Positions 27,061 through 36,436 of a stretch of DNA of 64,000 nucleotides are shown here, piece by piece. The notes beneath the pieces are model-generated. The model was not told where the DNA came from, did no database searches, and saw nothing but the letters and a program-made list of their open reading frames with translations. Position 1 is the first letter of the stretch; the number at the start of each line of letters is the position of its first letter. The DNA is taken from assembly GCF_000226255.1 (NCBI RefSeq), contig NZ_AGFG01000034.1, forward strand, positions 131,672 to 195,671, read 5' to 3'. A program made the translations under genes and the position numbers. This stretch comes from Desulfovibrio sp. A2 (GTDB taxonomy: Bacteria > Desulfobacterota > Desulfovibrionia > Desulfovibrionales > Desulfovibrionaceae).

Positions 27061-27191
27061 GGGGCGCGGCGTAAGCCGCGCCCCGCTCTGTTCCGAAGTG
27101 CGGAGAGATCGAGAAGGGGCGTGGCAAGCCGCGCCCCGCTCTGTTCTGAAACGTGGGAAATCAAGAAGGGGCGCAATGCACACCGAGCCCC
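27061..27191 (+). repeat. Three tandem terminator-like hairpins after echF
   Basis: Hairpins at 27061-27084 (GGGGCGCGGC / GCCGCGCCCC), 27116-27137 (GGGGCGTGGC / GCCGCGCCCC) and a decayed one at 27168-27191 (GGGGC / GCCCC). Each is preceded by AGAA(A)GG and followed by a CTCTGTTC/TTGTTCTG-like sequence, so the whole unit is repeated with a 52-55 base period. They lie about 95 bases after the ech operon. Confidence 0.75.
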
Positions 27192-27234
27192 TTGTTCTGT
27201 CTTTTGCCGTGGCCTGCCGCCCTTGCGACGCGGG

Positions 27235-27861
27235 CTACCCGGCCTCGCCGTCGCCCGCCTTTTGCCGCAGGGCCTTGCCGTCGTGCCATGCCCTGCCCAC
27301 CACGTCGCCCATGGACCAGTAGCGGTTGTCGGGCATGGTCAGCAGCATGGGGCGCAGCAGCCTGGGGTCTGGCGCGCCGTCACCGTCCAGGCAGTCCTCA
27401 GCGCACCACGCCCCGACGATCTCGCCGATGAAAAAGGTGTTGCTGGGCAGTTCCACGGCGGTGTGCACCCGGCATTCGATGCCCAGCGGGCATTCACGGA
27501 TCAGCGGCGCGGCGTCGAGATGCCCGTGGAACACCTCGAACAGGCCGGACTTGTCCACGCGCGCGCCGGAGGTGATGCCCGTGTAGTCGGTGACCGCCGT
27601 CATCTCCACGGTGGGAAAGTTCACGCTGAACTGTCCGGTGGCGGCGATGGCGGCATGGCTGTGGTTGCGCCGGTTGATGGCCACGCCCAGCATGGGAGGC
27701 TGGTAGTTGACCCGCGTCAGCCAGGCCACGGCCATGAAGTTGGGCCTGCCGTCGGCCATGCAGCCCACGATGGTCTGGGCCATGGGCACCACGAAGGCGT
27801 TGGGGGCGATGTCGACACGCCCCGAGATGGTCGGGGAAATGGTCGTCGTGTTGGGCGTCAT
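27235..27861 (-). CDS. Flavin reductase-like (flavoredoxin) FMN-binding protein
   Basis: 208-aa protein of the flavin reductase-like domain family. Family traits: VDIAPNAFVVPMAQTIVGC near the start, NFMAVAWLTRVNYQPPMLGVAINRRNHSHAAIAATGQFSVNFP at about 40-85, DYTGITSGARVDKSGLF at about 92-108 and HTAVELPSNTFFIGEIVGAWCAEDCL at about 133-158. In Desulfovibrio such flavoredoxins accept electrons during sulfur or thiosulfate metabolism; here the partner is unknown. GGAGGAGG precedes the ATG. Lies 78 bases after the monooxygenase gene on the same strand. Confidence 0.88.
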   Translation of the reverse strand: MTPNTTTISPTISGRVDIAPNAFVVPMAQTIVGCMADGRPNFMAVAWLTRVNYQPPMLGVAINRRNHSHAAIAATGQFSVNFPTVEMTAVTDYTGITSGARVDKSGLFEVFHGHLDAAPLIRECPLGIECRVHTAVELPSNTFFIGEIVGAWCAEDCLDGDGAPDPRLLRPMLLTMPDNRYWSMGDVVGRAWHDGKALRQKAGDGEAG

Positions 27862-27939
27862 GGGGGATTCCTCCTCCCCTTACGGGGGTGCGGAAGTGCA
27901 GAAAGCCGTGTCGTCACGGCCCGGCCGGGTATTGTCCCG

Positions 27940-28245
27940 CTACTTCACCAGCCGCCACAGGCGCACGTCGGCGGGCCCTTCGAAGACCTCTGCCGCCGCC
28001 TCGCGGAAGGCCAGTAGTTCGGGCGTGGCCAGGTGCGCGTCCAGGGCCTCCCTGGACGTCCACTGCTCGATGAAGGTGAAGTTGCGCGGTGCGTCCAGTT
28101 GCTGCTGCGCCTCGTAGCGCAGCATGCCCGCGTGGCGCTGCGTGGCGGCCACGATGCCCGCGATGAGTTGCGCCGCGCGGGCTTCGCTGCCGGGACGGGC
28201 GGTGAGCATGGCGGTGACGGCCACGGGTGAATCTGCCTGGGACAT
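27940..28245 (-). CDS. ABM-superfamily (antibiotic biosynthesis monooxygenase-like) protein
   Basis: 101-aa dimeric alpha/beta ferredoxin-fold protein. The family pattern VTAMLTARPGSEARAAQLIAGI, RYEAQQQLDAPRNFTFIEQWTSREALDAHLATPEL is clear. Such proteins (YgiN, HmoA types) are quinol monooxygenases, heme-degrading or stress proteins. AGGAGA sits seven bases upstream. Probably co-transcribed with the flavin reductase, which suggests a flavin/quinone redox or stress task. Confidence 0.85.
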   Translation of the reverse strand: MSQADSPVAVTAMLTARPGSEARAAQLIAGIVAATQRHAGMLRYEAQQQLDAPRNFTFIEQWTSREALDAHLATPELLAFREAAAEVFEGPADVRLWRLVK

Positions 28246-28499
28246 GGGTGATTCTCCTTGCTATGCTGCGGATGATGCTCCCACGGCGAAAAGCGCGTGC
28301 GCTCCGTGAGGAAGTGGACGCAGTTTCGCCCAATGGAAACGTTCCGGCAAGTACGCACAAAAAAGATACCGAGGCACATGCGGGTAAGGGGGGTACGCCC
28401 CATGCTTTCGCGGCCAGCCTTGTCAGTGCCCGCTTACATGATTAGGGTGCTCCGACGCCCCCCGCCACGCCCTCCATCGCCATTCTCCACGAGGTCTCC

Positions 28500-29726
28500 G
28501 TGTCCGAAACATCCATGGATGCATCCACGCCGCCGCCCGAACGTCACCCGCCCACCCTGCGCGAACTGTTCCTGACCTTCCTGCGCCTGGGGGCCACGGC
28601 CTTCGGCGGGCCCGCCATGCTGCCCGTGGTGCGCGCCCTGGTGGTGGAGCGCAAGGGCTGGATGGACGAGGCCGCGTTCCGCTCCGGCGTGGCCCTGTGC
28701 CAGGCGGTACCGGGGGCCACGGTGATGCAGGTGGCCTCGTACGTGGGCCTGCGGCTGCGCGGCACGCCCGGCATGCTGGCCGGGTTCTTCGGGTTCACCC
28801 TGCCCGCGTTCCTGCTGATCACCCTGCTCTCGGCCATGTACTGGAAAAACCGCGAACTGCCCGCCATCATGGCCGCGTTCATCGGCCTGAAGGCCGTCAC
28901 CGTGGCCCTGATGGTGTCCGGGCTGCTCGACTTCGGCAAGCGCTACCTGCGCATGGGCATGGACTGGGTGATCGGGGCCGGGGTGTGCGGATTGACCCTG
29001 CTGGGCGTCCACCCCATCGTGCCGGTGCTGGCGGCTGCCGCCGCCGGAGTGGTCGTGTACCGCGACGGCGATGCCGCGCCCACCATACAGCCGGGCGGCG
29101 GCCCTGGCGCAGCCCCCCGGCCCAACAAGCAGGGCACGCTGGCCGCGTTGCGCGGCCTGCTGGCGGGGCTGGCCGGGGTGGCCGTGGCGCTGGCCGTGCT
29201 GGCGGCCCTGCGGCCAGACCTGTTCGCCCTGGCCGTGTCCATGCTGCGCACGGACCTGGTGGCCTTCGGCGGGGCGCTGGCCGCCCTGCCGGTGATGCGC
29301 CACGAGGTGGTGCACCTGCGCGGCTGGATGAGCGACGCCGCCTTCCTGGACGGGGTGGCCATCGGCCAGGTGACGCCCGGCCCCATCATCCTCACCGCCG
29401 CCTTCATCGGCTGGCGGGTGGACGGCCTGGTGGGGTCGGTGGTGGCGGGCCTCGCCATCTTCACGCCGTCGCTGTTCTTCATGCTGGGCGCGGAACGGCT
29501 GGTGGCGCGCATAGAGCATTCGCGCATTTACCGCCGCGCCGTGCGGGCCACGCTGGCGGGCTTCACCGGCCTGCTCGGGTACCTCGCCATCACCGTGGCC
29601 CAGGCCCTGCCCCCCACGCCCCTGCCCGCCGTCATCGGCGTGGCGGCCTTCGCCGCCCTGCGCGCCGGAGTGGACGTGTTGTACGTGGTGGGCGCGGGGG
29701 CGCTGGCCTCGTGGCTGCTGGCCTGA
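28500..29726 (+). CDS. chrA: Chromate transporter ChrA family protein
   Basis: 408-aa membrane protein made of two CHR domains (about residues 20-185 and 215-400), a long-chain ChrA. Each has the motif GxTAFGGPAM / LVAFGGALAALP and the following W(M)xxAAFxxGxAxxQxxPG(P/A) element. Exports or imports chromate/sulfate-like oxyanions by proton motive force. In a sulfate reducer a sulfate-type anion is also plausible. GTG start at 28500 with GAGGT four bases before; an ATG five codons later is an alternative. Confidence 0.92.
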   Translation: MSETSMDASTPPPERHPPTLRELFLTFLRLGATAFGGPAMLPVVRALVVERKGWMDEAAFRSGVALCQAVPGATVMQVASYVGLRLRGTPGMLAGFFGFTLPAFLLITLLSAMYWKNRELPAIMAAFIGLKAVTVALMVSGLLDFGKRYLRMGMDWVIGAGVCGLTLLGVHPIVPVLAAAAAGVVVYRDGDAAPTIQPGGGPGAAPRPNKQGTLAALRGLLAGLAGVAVALAVLAALRPDLFALAVSMLRTDLVAFGGALAALPVMRHEVVHLRGWMSDAAFLDGVAIGQVTPGPIILTAAFIGWRVDGLVGSVVAGLAIFTPSLFFMLGAERLVARIEHSRIYRRAVRATLAGFTGLLGYLAITVAQALPPTPLPAVIGVAAFAALRAGVDVLYVVGAGALASWLLA

Positions 29727-29790
29727 TTGCGGCCCGTTCCCCCGGCATCTTCCCCTTTCGGCATGCGTCTTCGCCCGGTGTCGGGTCCAT

Positions 29791-29826
29791 GCGAAAGGCG
29801 GCGGGATCGCTCCCGCCGCCTTTCGC
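29791..29826. terminator. Bidirectional terminator between chrA and the phospholipase-like gene
   Basis: Perfect 16-bp stem GCGAAAGGCGGCGGGA / TCCCGCCGCCTTTCGC with a TCGC loop, 65 bases after chrA, between convergent genes. Confidence 0.8.
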
Positions 29827-29878
29827 GTTATTCATCGTCATGTCGCCGCGCGCCCGCGCGCGGGAAGATTCGGTGACC

Positions 29879-30928
29879 CTATGCCGCCTTGCAGGGGCTG
29901 GGCAGATAGGGCAAGTCCACCAGCCGCTCGTCCAGCGGAAAGCGCACGCCGCCAAGGCGACTGGCCACCAGGGGCTGCACGCCCCGGCACACGTCGCGGG
30001 CCTCGGCCAGGTGGTCGCTGCCGATGGGGTCGATGCCCGTCACGGCGGATGCATACGGGTCGCGCAGCACGTCCAGCACGGCGCGCACGCTGACGTCGAT
30101 CATGTCGCGCAGGTAGGCCCGGTCCGCCGCGTGCGGCATGACCCGGTGCACCAGGCGCAGTGAACGCCGCCACGACTGCTTGCCGCTGAAGGCCACGCTG
30201 CCCTGGAACAGCCGCTTCTTGAAGGCGAAGGGCCAGTGGCCGCCATGGGTGGCCTGGAGCAGGGTGCGGTCCGCCGCGCCGTTGGGCAGGCGGAACAGGC
30301 GGGCGGCCTCGGCCGCGTCCCATTCCACCATGCGGTCGGCCTGCATCTCGATGTACACGTGGCTCAGCTTGCCGGTGCCGGGGGTGCCGCCCAGCAGGGT
30401 GGGCACGTAGTGATTGTGGGCCACGGTGTCCGCCGCCAGGTGCGCAAGATAGCCGCAGGCATAGGCGTGCAGGCGCGGGGTGTCCGCCGCCTCGTACAGG
30501 GCGTGCCCGGTGCTCCAGTTGTGGCTGTGGCCGGGGGTGACGGTGCAGCCCTTGCCGATGAAGATGTCGGCGGAAAGGCTGCCGTACAGGAAGGCGTCTG
30601 GATGGGCCAGCAGGGCGGAACCCACGGCGGCGGGCAACAGGGATGCGTTCTGCAGCAGCCAGTGCGCGGCCACCATGTGCACGCCCGGCCCCCAGGCGAA
30701 GGCCGCGTCTGGCAGCAGCACCACGCACAGCGCCGCCAGCACGACGCACAAGGTCAGGACGCCGCGCGGGGCCGAAGGCGCGCGCGAGGCCTGAGCGGCA
30801 CGCGATGCGCGGGGCGCACGGATTCCGGGGACGCCGCGGGCGGCGGGGATGGCGGGAGAATCGGTATCGGGCACGCGCGGGCCGCACGGCATGCCGCACG
30901 CAACCGGGTGCAAGGGGGACGTATGCAT
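29879..30928 (-). CDS. Exported zinc-dependent phospholipase C-like protein
   Basis: 349-aa protein of the zinc-dependent PLC/S1-P1 nuclease-like family. Signal peptide core VLTLCVVLAALCVVLLPDAAFA ends at residue 78 so that Trp79 becomes the mature first residue (WGPGVHMVAAHW); in Bacillus PLC the terminal Trp amine and nearby His residues bind zinc. Further candidate ligands: the histidines and aspartate of YLAHLAADTVAHNHYVP at about 160-180 and SHVYIEMQADRM at about 190-202. The N-terminal 55 residues before the hydrophobic core are long and Arg/Pro-rich, and the start may lie further in. Substrate unknown; acts outside the cytoplasm. Confidence 0.82.
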   Translation of the reverse strand: MHTSPLHPVACGMPCGPRVPDTDSPAIPAARGVPGIRAPRASRAAQASRAPSAPRGVLTLCVVLAALCVVLLPDAAFAWGPGVHMVAAHWLLQNASLLPAAVGSALLAHPDAFLYGSLSADIFIGKGCTVTPGHSHNWSTGHALYEAADTPRLHAYACGYLAHLAADTVAHNHYVPTLLGGTPGTGKLSHVYIEMQADRMVEWDAAEAARLFRLPNGAADRTLLQATHGGHWPFAFKKRLFQGSVAFSGKQSWRRSLRLVHRVMPHAADRAYLRDMIDVSVRAVLDVLRDPYASAVTGIDPIGSDHLAEARDVCRGVQPLVASRLGGVRFPLDERLVDLPYLPSPCKAA

Positions 30929-31219
30929 TCCGAAGGCTACCTTCCGGGAAAAACTGCGTTGCGAGCCCCTTGTAATCCCCCTGCCGGGGGTGTCAACCCC
31001 ACGGTACGCGCCCCCGAACGGCCCACCCCACCCTGCCGCGCCCTTGCATCATGCCGCCATCATTGCATTCCCCCGCAACGAAAACGCGGCGCGCACCGTG
31101 CCCTCGCAAGGGATCGCCACGCGCCATGAAAAGCACCGTGATGCCGGGGGGCTGCAAGACCAGCCCGACGGAGGCAATGCGTGATTTTTTTTTTCCACTC
31201 GGGGACGGAGAGGATACCC

Positions 31220-32686
31220 CTAGAGGTAGGGCGAGAACAGCCAGCACCCGGCGTCGCGCAGGCGCACCGGCATGCTCCGCGCGTTCAGCGACGCGGCCGA
31301 CACTTCTTCGGACACGGCGCGCACCGCCTCGAAGTGCTGCCCAAGCTGCCTGGCCACGGAGGTGTCCAGCACCTCCACCGCCAGCTCGAAGTTCAGGCGC
31401 AGGCTGCGCGGGTCGATGTTGGCGGAGCCCACGTGGGCGTAGCAGCCGTCGATGAGCAGCAGCTTGGTGTGGCAGAACGGCGGCGGCTGGTAGAACACCC
31501 GCACCCCGCTTTCCAGCAGCGAGGGCAGCAGGTTGCGGGTGGCCCAGTGCACGAAGGGCAGGTTGTTGCGGCTGGGCAGCACGCAGTGCACGTCCACCCC
31601 GCGCAGGGCTGCGGCGCGCAGCCCGCTGATCAGTTCGCGCGAGGGCAGGAAATAGGGCGTCATGATGTGGATGGACTGCTCCGCCCCGGCCACCACGCCC
31701 GCCAGCAGGTCGTGCACGCGCTCGAAGCCGAAGCCGGGGCCGTCCAGCACCATGCGGCACAGCGAATCGCCGCAGGGTTCCTCGCGCACCGGGGGGCCGG
31801 GGGCGTATTCCCCGGTGACGAAGCCCCAGTCGCGCAGAAAGGCCTCCTGCAACTGGGCCACGATGGGGCCGCTGAACAGGAAATGCAGGTCGGTGACGCA
31901 ACGGATGCAGCCCTGGGCGGCCATGTGGTTCTGGGCGATGTTCATGCCCCCGGTGAAGCCCACCTTGCCGTCGCACACCAGCACCTTGCGGTGGGTGCGC
32001 AGGTTCACCGAAAGCTGCGGCGGCACGAGGTGCGGCGGCAGAAAGCGCTCCACCCGCACTCCCCGCTTCGCCAGCCGCCGCCAGGCGCGCGGCCAGTGGT
32101 ACAGGCCGCCCACGCCGTCCACGATGACCCGCACGTCCACGCCGCGCGCGGTGGCGTCGGCCAGGGCGTCCACGAAGCGCTGGCCCGCCTCGCCGGTGCC
32201 GAAGATGTAGGTGGTCAGAAAGACGCTGTGCTCGGCGTTGTCGATGGCGTCGAGCATGGCGGGGTAGGCCTGTTCGCCGTTGTGCAGGGGCTGCACGTGG
32301 TTGCCCCCGGCCAGGGGCCTGCCGGTGACGGCATAGCCCACCTTGGCCAGCCGCTCGTACCGTTGCGGCACGATGCCGGCAGGCATGGCCCCCGGCGGCT
32401 CGTGACGGGCCGGGCCGCCGTGCAGGCGGCCGCCCTCGCGCAGACGGCGGGTTTCCGATTCCTCCAGCAGGCGGGCGGCGCGGCTGTGCACGCGATTGAT
32501 GCCGAACAGGAAATAGAGCAGCGGACCGGCCACGGGAAAGGTTAGGCAGACGGCGATCCACCCCAGCGCCGCGCGCGGATCGCGCTTGTGCAGCAGGGCA
32601 TGGCCCGCGGCGTACACGGATACCGCGTACATGGCCGCGATGAGCAGCCATTGCAGCGCGCCCAGCGTGAGGGCTGCGGGGGTCAT
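31220..32686 (-). CDS. cls: Cardiolipin synthase (PLD family)
   Basis: 488-aa membrane-anchored phosphatidyltransferase that joins two phosphatidylglycerols into cardiolipin and glycerol. Two N-terminal TM helices (about residues 8-30 and 40-62), then two HKD motifs: HRKVLVCDG with H-x-K-x4-D at about residues 231-239, and HTKLLLIDG at about 405-413, both intact. Length matches ClsA-like enzymes. Starts 73 bases after the universal stress gene on the same strand. Confidence 0.93.
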   Translation of the reverse strand: MTPAALTLGALQWLLIAAMYAVSVYAAGHALLHKRDPRAALGWIAVCLTFPVAGPLLYFLFGINRVHSRAARLLEESETRRLREGGRLHGGPARHEPPGAMPAGIVPQRYERLAKVGYAVTGRPLAGGNHVQPLHNGEQAYPAMLDAIDNAEHSVFLTTYIFGTGEAGQRFVDALADATARGVDVRVIVDGVGGLYHWPRAWRRLAKRGVRVERFLPPHLVPPQLSVNLRTHRKVLVCDGKVGFTGGMNIAQNHMAAQGCIRCVTDLHFLFSGPIVAQLQEAFLRDWGFVTGEYAPGPPVREEPCGDSLCRMVLDGPGFGFERVHDLLAGVVAGAEQSIHIMTPYFLPSRELISGLRAAALRGVDVHCVLPSRNNLPFVHWATRNLLPSLLESGVRVFYQPPPFCHTKLLLIDGCYAHVGSANIDPRSLRLNFELAVEVLDTSVARQLGQHFEAVRAVSEEVSAASLNARSMPVRLRDAGCWLFSPYL

Positions 32687-32759
32687 GCCGCGCCCCGCTG
32701 CGGCGCGGCGCGCAGGGCGGGTTCAGGCATGGGGCGGACGGGCCGGACCATGACGGAAC

Positions 32760-33185
32760 CTAGCGGACCACGAGAACCGGCACCTTGGCCAGATGCAGCA
32801 CCTGGTGGGTGACGCTGCCCATGATCACGCCGCCCAGATCGCTCAACCCGCGCGAACCCATGACGATGGTGTCGCACCCTTCCTCGTCGCACACCCGCAC
32901 CACGGCCCGGCCGGGCGCGCCGTCCACGATGCGCACGGAATTGGGCACCCCCAGTTCGTCCAGCAGGGCGCGCGGCTCCGCAAGCAACTGTTCCGCCTCG
33001 GCCGTGCACTCGCGCACCAGTTCCTCGCGCGCCTCGCCGCCGATGAGGGCGGGAATTTCGCCAAAGCTGTGCATCAGCACCACGTGCCCCGTGTCGCCGC
33101 AACGGGCCAGGTTCACCGCGTGGCGCAGGGCAAGCCGAGAATGTTCCGAACCGTCCATGGGAAGCAGTATTCGTGCATAGGGCAT
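32760..33185 (-). CDS. Universal stress protein UspA family
   Basis: 141-aa cytoplasmic protein. ATP-binding type pattern: RILLPMDGSEHS near the N-terminus and the loop GSRGLSDLGGVIMGSVTHQVLHLAKVPVLVVR at the end (G-x2-G-x9-G(S/T) class), so it should bind ATP. AAGGAG sits nine bases before the ATG at 33185. Likely transcribed with cls, which suggests a stress link. Confidence 0.92.
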   Translation of the reverse strand: MPYARILLPMDGSEHSRLALRHAVNLARCGDTGHVVLMHSFGEIPALIGGEAREELVRECTAEAEQLLAEPRALLDELGVPNSVRIVDGAPGRAVVRVCDEEGCDTIVMGSRGLSDLGGVIMGSVTHQVLHLAKVPVLVVR

Positions 33186-33551
33186 GTCGCGGACTCCTTC
33201 GTGCTGTGCGCGCCGGTGGCGCTGCGTGAGTGCACCCCCAGCGTCCGCCCGCCACGCCGATTCCGGCATGCGGGGCGGCTTTCCGCACCATGGCGGGGGG
33301 ATGCCGATGCATGCACAATGGCACGACTGGCGCGACCTGCGCAACCCCCGCCACCCCCCTGCCCTTCCTGCCCGCTTCCCGATGGCGACCGGCAGGCAAG
33401 CAGCCGAAGGAATGCCCGCGCCCCCGTTGGCGCGGGCGCGCCATGGACGCCCGGCACGGGCTGCCCCGCGCCCCTTCCTGCCCCAACGGCTTTCTGGTAT
33501 GGCATGCCATTGGGCCTTCCACGCGCGCCATGTTTCCAAGGGGGGATTGCG
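33186..33551. other. Divergent intergenic region, no gene seen
   Basis: 366 bases between the universal stress gene (minus) and the PAS-GGDEF-EAL gene (plus). GC-rich, Pro/Ala-coding in most frames with no ribosome-binding sites. Promoters for both genes should lie here but I cannot assign boxes. Confidence 0.35.
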
Positions 33552-36227
33552 ATGACGGGCGACAAGCTGGACGACGGGGTCATGTTCGCCACCGGCGGCA
33601 CGCCGGCCGATTCCGCGCCGATGGGATCATCCGCACGGTCAGGGCCGTCCGGGACATCCGGCTTATCCGGTACCCCCAACGCCTCCGGGCTGCTGCGCGC
33701 CCTGCTGGACAACCCCATGGTGGCCCTGTTCCTGCGCGACGGCGCGGGCCGTTACCTGGCCGCCAGCCACCTGTACGCAGACCTGGCCGGGGTGCCGGGC
33801 GCGCACGTGGTGGGGCGCACCCCGCACGACTTCTTTCCCCCCACCGTTGCCAACGCCCTGCTGGACGAAGACCGCCGGGTGACCGCCACCGCCGCCCCCC
33901 TGCTGTGCGAACGCATGATGCCTTTCGGCGGGGCCGAACGGGTGTTCCGCGTGGCCAAGCTGCCCCTGCCGCCCGACGTGGCGGGCGAAGGGGCCGTGCT
34001 GGGCCTGGCCTTCGACGTCACCGCCATCGTCCAGGCCGAGATAGAGGAAGAGGTGTGTCAGCGCACCGCCGAGCTGGCCGAAAGCACCGCCCGCTTCCGC
34101 GCGCTGTTCGAACTGGCCCCGGACGCCGTGTACGTGCGCGGCAAGGACGGCCGCATCCTGGACTGCAACCGCACCGCCGAACGCCTGTCCGGCCACCCGC
34201 GCGAAACCCTGCTGGCCATGCGCACGGCGGACATCCTGCCCGAAGACATCGAGGCGCGCATCGACCATCTGCTGGCCGGGTGCCCCATGACCGACGTCCC
34301 TGCCGGGCACGCTGGCGACGCCTGCCCCACCGGCGGGTTCTGCATGGAAGGCCAGTGCCGCACCGCCCGGTCCACCCACGAGGCCGAAGTGAGCGTGGAG
34401 CCGCTGCCGCCGTCCCTGTCCCCCGACCATGACCAGAATCAGAACGGGGATCAGGACGGGGGCATGGCCGCGCTGGTGGTGGTGCACGACATTTCCGGCC
34501 GCCGCGCGGCGGAACGCCAGGCCCGACTGTTCGAGCGGGTGTTCCGCAACGCGCTGGAGGGCATCTGCATCACCGACCCGGAAGGGGTCATCGTGGCAGT
34601 GAACCCGGCCTTCACCACCATCACCGGGTTTCCGGCCGCCGACGCCCTGGGCAACACCCCGCGCATCCTGAAATCGCACCATCACGACGACGCCTTCTAC
34701 GAGGACATGTGGCGCGCCCTGGTGGAGGAAGGCCGCTGGGAAGACGAGATATGGAACCGCCGCAAGAACGGCGAAGTGTACCCCGAATGGCTGAGCATCA
34801 GCGCCATACCCGGTCCCACCGGACGCACCGAATACTACGTGGCCGTGTTCCACGACATCACGGAACTGAAGGCCAAGGAATCGCAGATCCAGCACCAGGC
34901 CAACCACGACGCGCTCACCGGCCTGCCCAACCGCGCCCTGCTGCGCGACCGGCTGGGCATGGCCATCAACGGCGCGCGGCGCGAAGGCCGCAAGGTGGCC
35001 GTGCTGTCCGTTGACCTGGACAACTTCAAACAGGTCAACGACAGCCTGGGCCACATGGTGGGCGACATCTACCTGCAGCAGGCCGCCGAGCAGATGCGCC
35101 AGATGGTGCGCCCACAGGATACCCTGGCCCGCGTGGGCGGCGACGAGTTCGTGGTGGTGCTGCAGGACGTGCAGGGCGAACGCGACGCCGCCCAGGTGGC
35201 CGAACGGCTGCTGGCCCGGTTCACCGAGCCGGTGCGGGTGCAGGAACACGAACTGTTCGTGGGCGCCAGCGTGGGCATCGCCCTGTTTCCCGACGATGGC
35301 GACGACCCGGACACCCTGGTGCGCAACGCCGACATCGCCATGTCGCGCGCCAAGGAACAGGGCAAGCGCCGCTACCACCTGTTCACCCCGGCCATGAACG
35401 AACGCGCCGTGCGCCGCCTGTCGCTGGAAGGCGACCTGCATCGCGCCCTGGCCGCGGGCCACATTATCGCCCACTACCAGCCGCGCGTGGACCTGAACAC
35501 CGGCCTGATCACCGGCATGGAGGCCCTGGCCCGCTGGACCCGCGCCGACGGCAGCCAGGAGCACCCGGCGGAGTTCATCCCCCTGGCCGAATCCACGGGC
35601 CTCATCGTGCCCCTTGGCGAGCACATGCTGCGCCTGGCCTGCGCCAGAACCCGCGCCCTGCACGACGCCGGGCACGAAAACCTGCACGTGGCCGTAAACC
35701 TTTCCGTGCACCAGTTCCGCCATGCCAACCTGGTGGGCATGGTGGCCGACGTGCTGCGCGAAACGGGCCTGCCGCCGCATCTGCTGGAACTGGAAATCAC
35801 CGAATCCACCATCGTCACCGACGTGGATCACACCCTCCGCAAGCTGAATCTGCTGGCGGAGATGGGCATCGCCCTTTCGGTGGACGACTTCGGCACCGGC
35901 TATTCCTCGCTGTACCAGCTCAAGAACCTGCCGCTGACCTCGCTGAAGATCGACCGCTCGTTCATCCGCGACATTCCCGACGACCCCAACGACGCCGCCA
36001 TCGCCGCCACCATCATCACCATGGCCGACAGACTGGGGCTGCGCGTGGTGGCCGAGGGCGTGGAAACGCCCGAACAGCTCAACTTCCTGCTGCTGGAGGG
36101 CTGCCACGAGGTGCAGGGATTCCTGTTCAGCCGCCCCTTGCCGCCGGAGGACTTCACCGCGCTGCTGGCGCGGGGCAGGCGGCTGACCGTGCCCCGTGAC
36201 GGGGGCGAGGGCATGGACGGCATCTGA
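33552..36227 (+). CDS. Triple-PAS GGDEF-EAL protein (c-di-GMP)
   Basis: 891-aa soluble protein. PAS 1 at about residues 45-160, PAS 2 at about 178-310, PAS 3 at about 325-440, GGDEF at about 450-620 with VGGDEF near 529, EAL at about 640-885 with GMEALARW near 654 and the NLSVHQFR, ELEITES, DDFGTGYSSL and KIDRSFI motifs. Both catalytic cores look intact, so it may be bifunctional. PAS 2 carries a Cys-rich insertion (AGCPM..., DACPTGGFCMEGQC), an uncommon trait that may bind metal or sense redox. Start at 33552 has GGGGGA just upstream; the open frame continues upstream without homology. Confidence 0.93.
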   Translation: MTGDKLDDGVMFATGGTPADSAPMGSSARSGPSGTSGLSGTPNASGLLRALLDNPMVALFLRDGAGRYLAASHLYADLAGVPGAHVVGRTPHDFFPPTVANALLDEDRRVTATAAPLLCERMMPFGGAERVFRVAKLPLPPDVAGEGAVLGLAFDVTAIVQAEIEEEVCQRTAELAESTARFRALFELAPDAVYVRGKDGRILDCNRTAERLSGHPRETLLAMRTADILPEDIEARIDHLLAGCPMTDVPAGHAGDACPTGGFCMEGQCRTARSTHEAEVSVEPLPPSLSPDHDQNQNGDQDGGMAALVVVHDISGRRAAERQARLFERVFRNALEGICITDPEGVIVAVNPAFTTITGFPAADALGNTPRILKSHHHDDAFYEDMWRALVEEGRWEDEIWNRRKNGEVYPEWLSISAIPGPTGRTEYYVAVFHDITELKAKESQIQHQANHDALTGLPNRALLRDRLGMAINGARREGRKVAVLSVDLDNFKQVNDSLGHMVGDIYLQQAAEQMRQMVRPQDTLARVGGDEFVVVLQDVQGERDAAQVAERLLARFTEPVRVQEHELFVGASVGIALFPDDGDDPDTLVRNADIAMSRAKEQGKRRYHLFTPAMNERAVRRLSLEGDLHRALAAGHIIAHYQPRVDLNTGLITGMEALARWTRADGSQEHPAEFIPLAESTGLIVPLGEHMLRLACARTRALHDAGHENLHVAVNLSVHQFRHANLVGMVADVLRETGLPPHLLELEITESTIVTDVDHTLRKLNLLAEMGIALSVDDFGTGYSSLYQLKNLPLTSLKIDRSFIRDIPDDPNDAAIAATIITMADRLGLRVVAEGVETPEQLNFLLLEGCHEVQGFLFSRPLPPEDFTALLARGRRLTVPRDGGEGMDGI

Positions 36228-36280
36228 CCGCCAGGCGGGCAAGCCCGCCCCACCCGCCTACCCATCCAGCGCACCACGAA

Positions 36281-36313
36281 CGCCCCGGCCCGGAAACATC
36301 CGGAGCCGGGGCG
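36281..36313 (+). terminator. Terminator-like hairpin after the PAS-GGDEF-EAL gene
   Basis: Stem CGCCCCGGC / GCCGGGGCG extended by CCGG/CCGG around AAACAT, 54 bases after the stop. U tract weak. Confidence 0.6.
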
Positions 36314-36436
36314 CTGGCGTTGTGGCGCGTGCGGAAAAGAAGCGAGCCGCCCGTGGCGTGCGGCAAAGGGCCGGACCGAGCGCGAAAAGAGCACGGCAAG
36401 GGCGCGGCAAAAGGGAACGGAAAACGACGTGCCCGC

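Noticed and set aside
31150..31220. Terminator for cls at the T run near 31190
   Set aside because: The T run lies on the plus strand, while cls reads on the minus strand, and no good stem precedes it in either direction.
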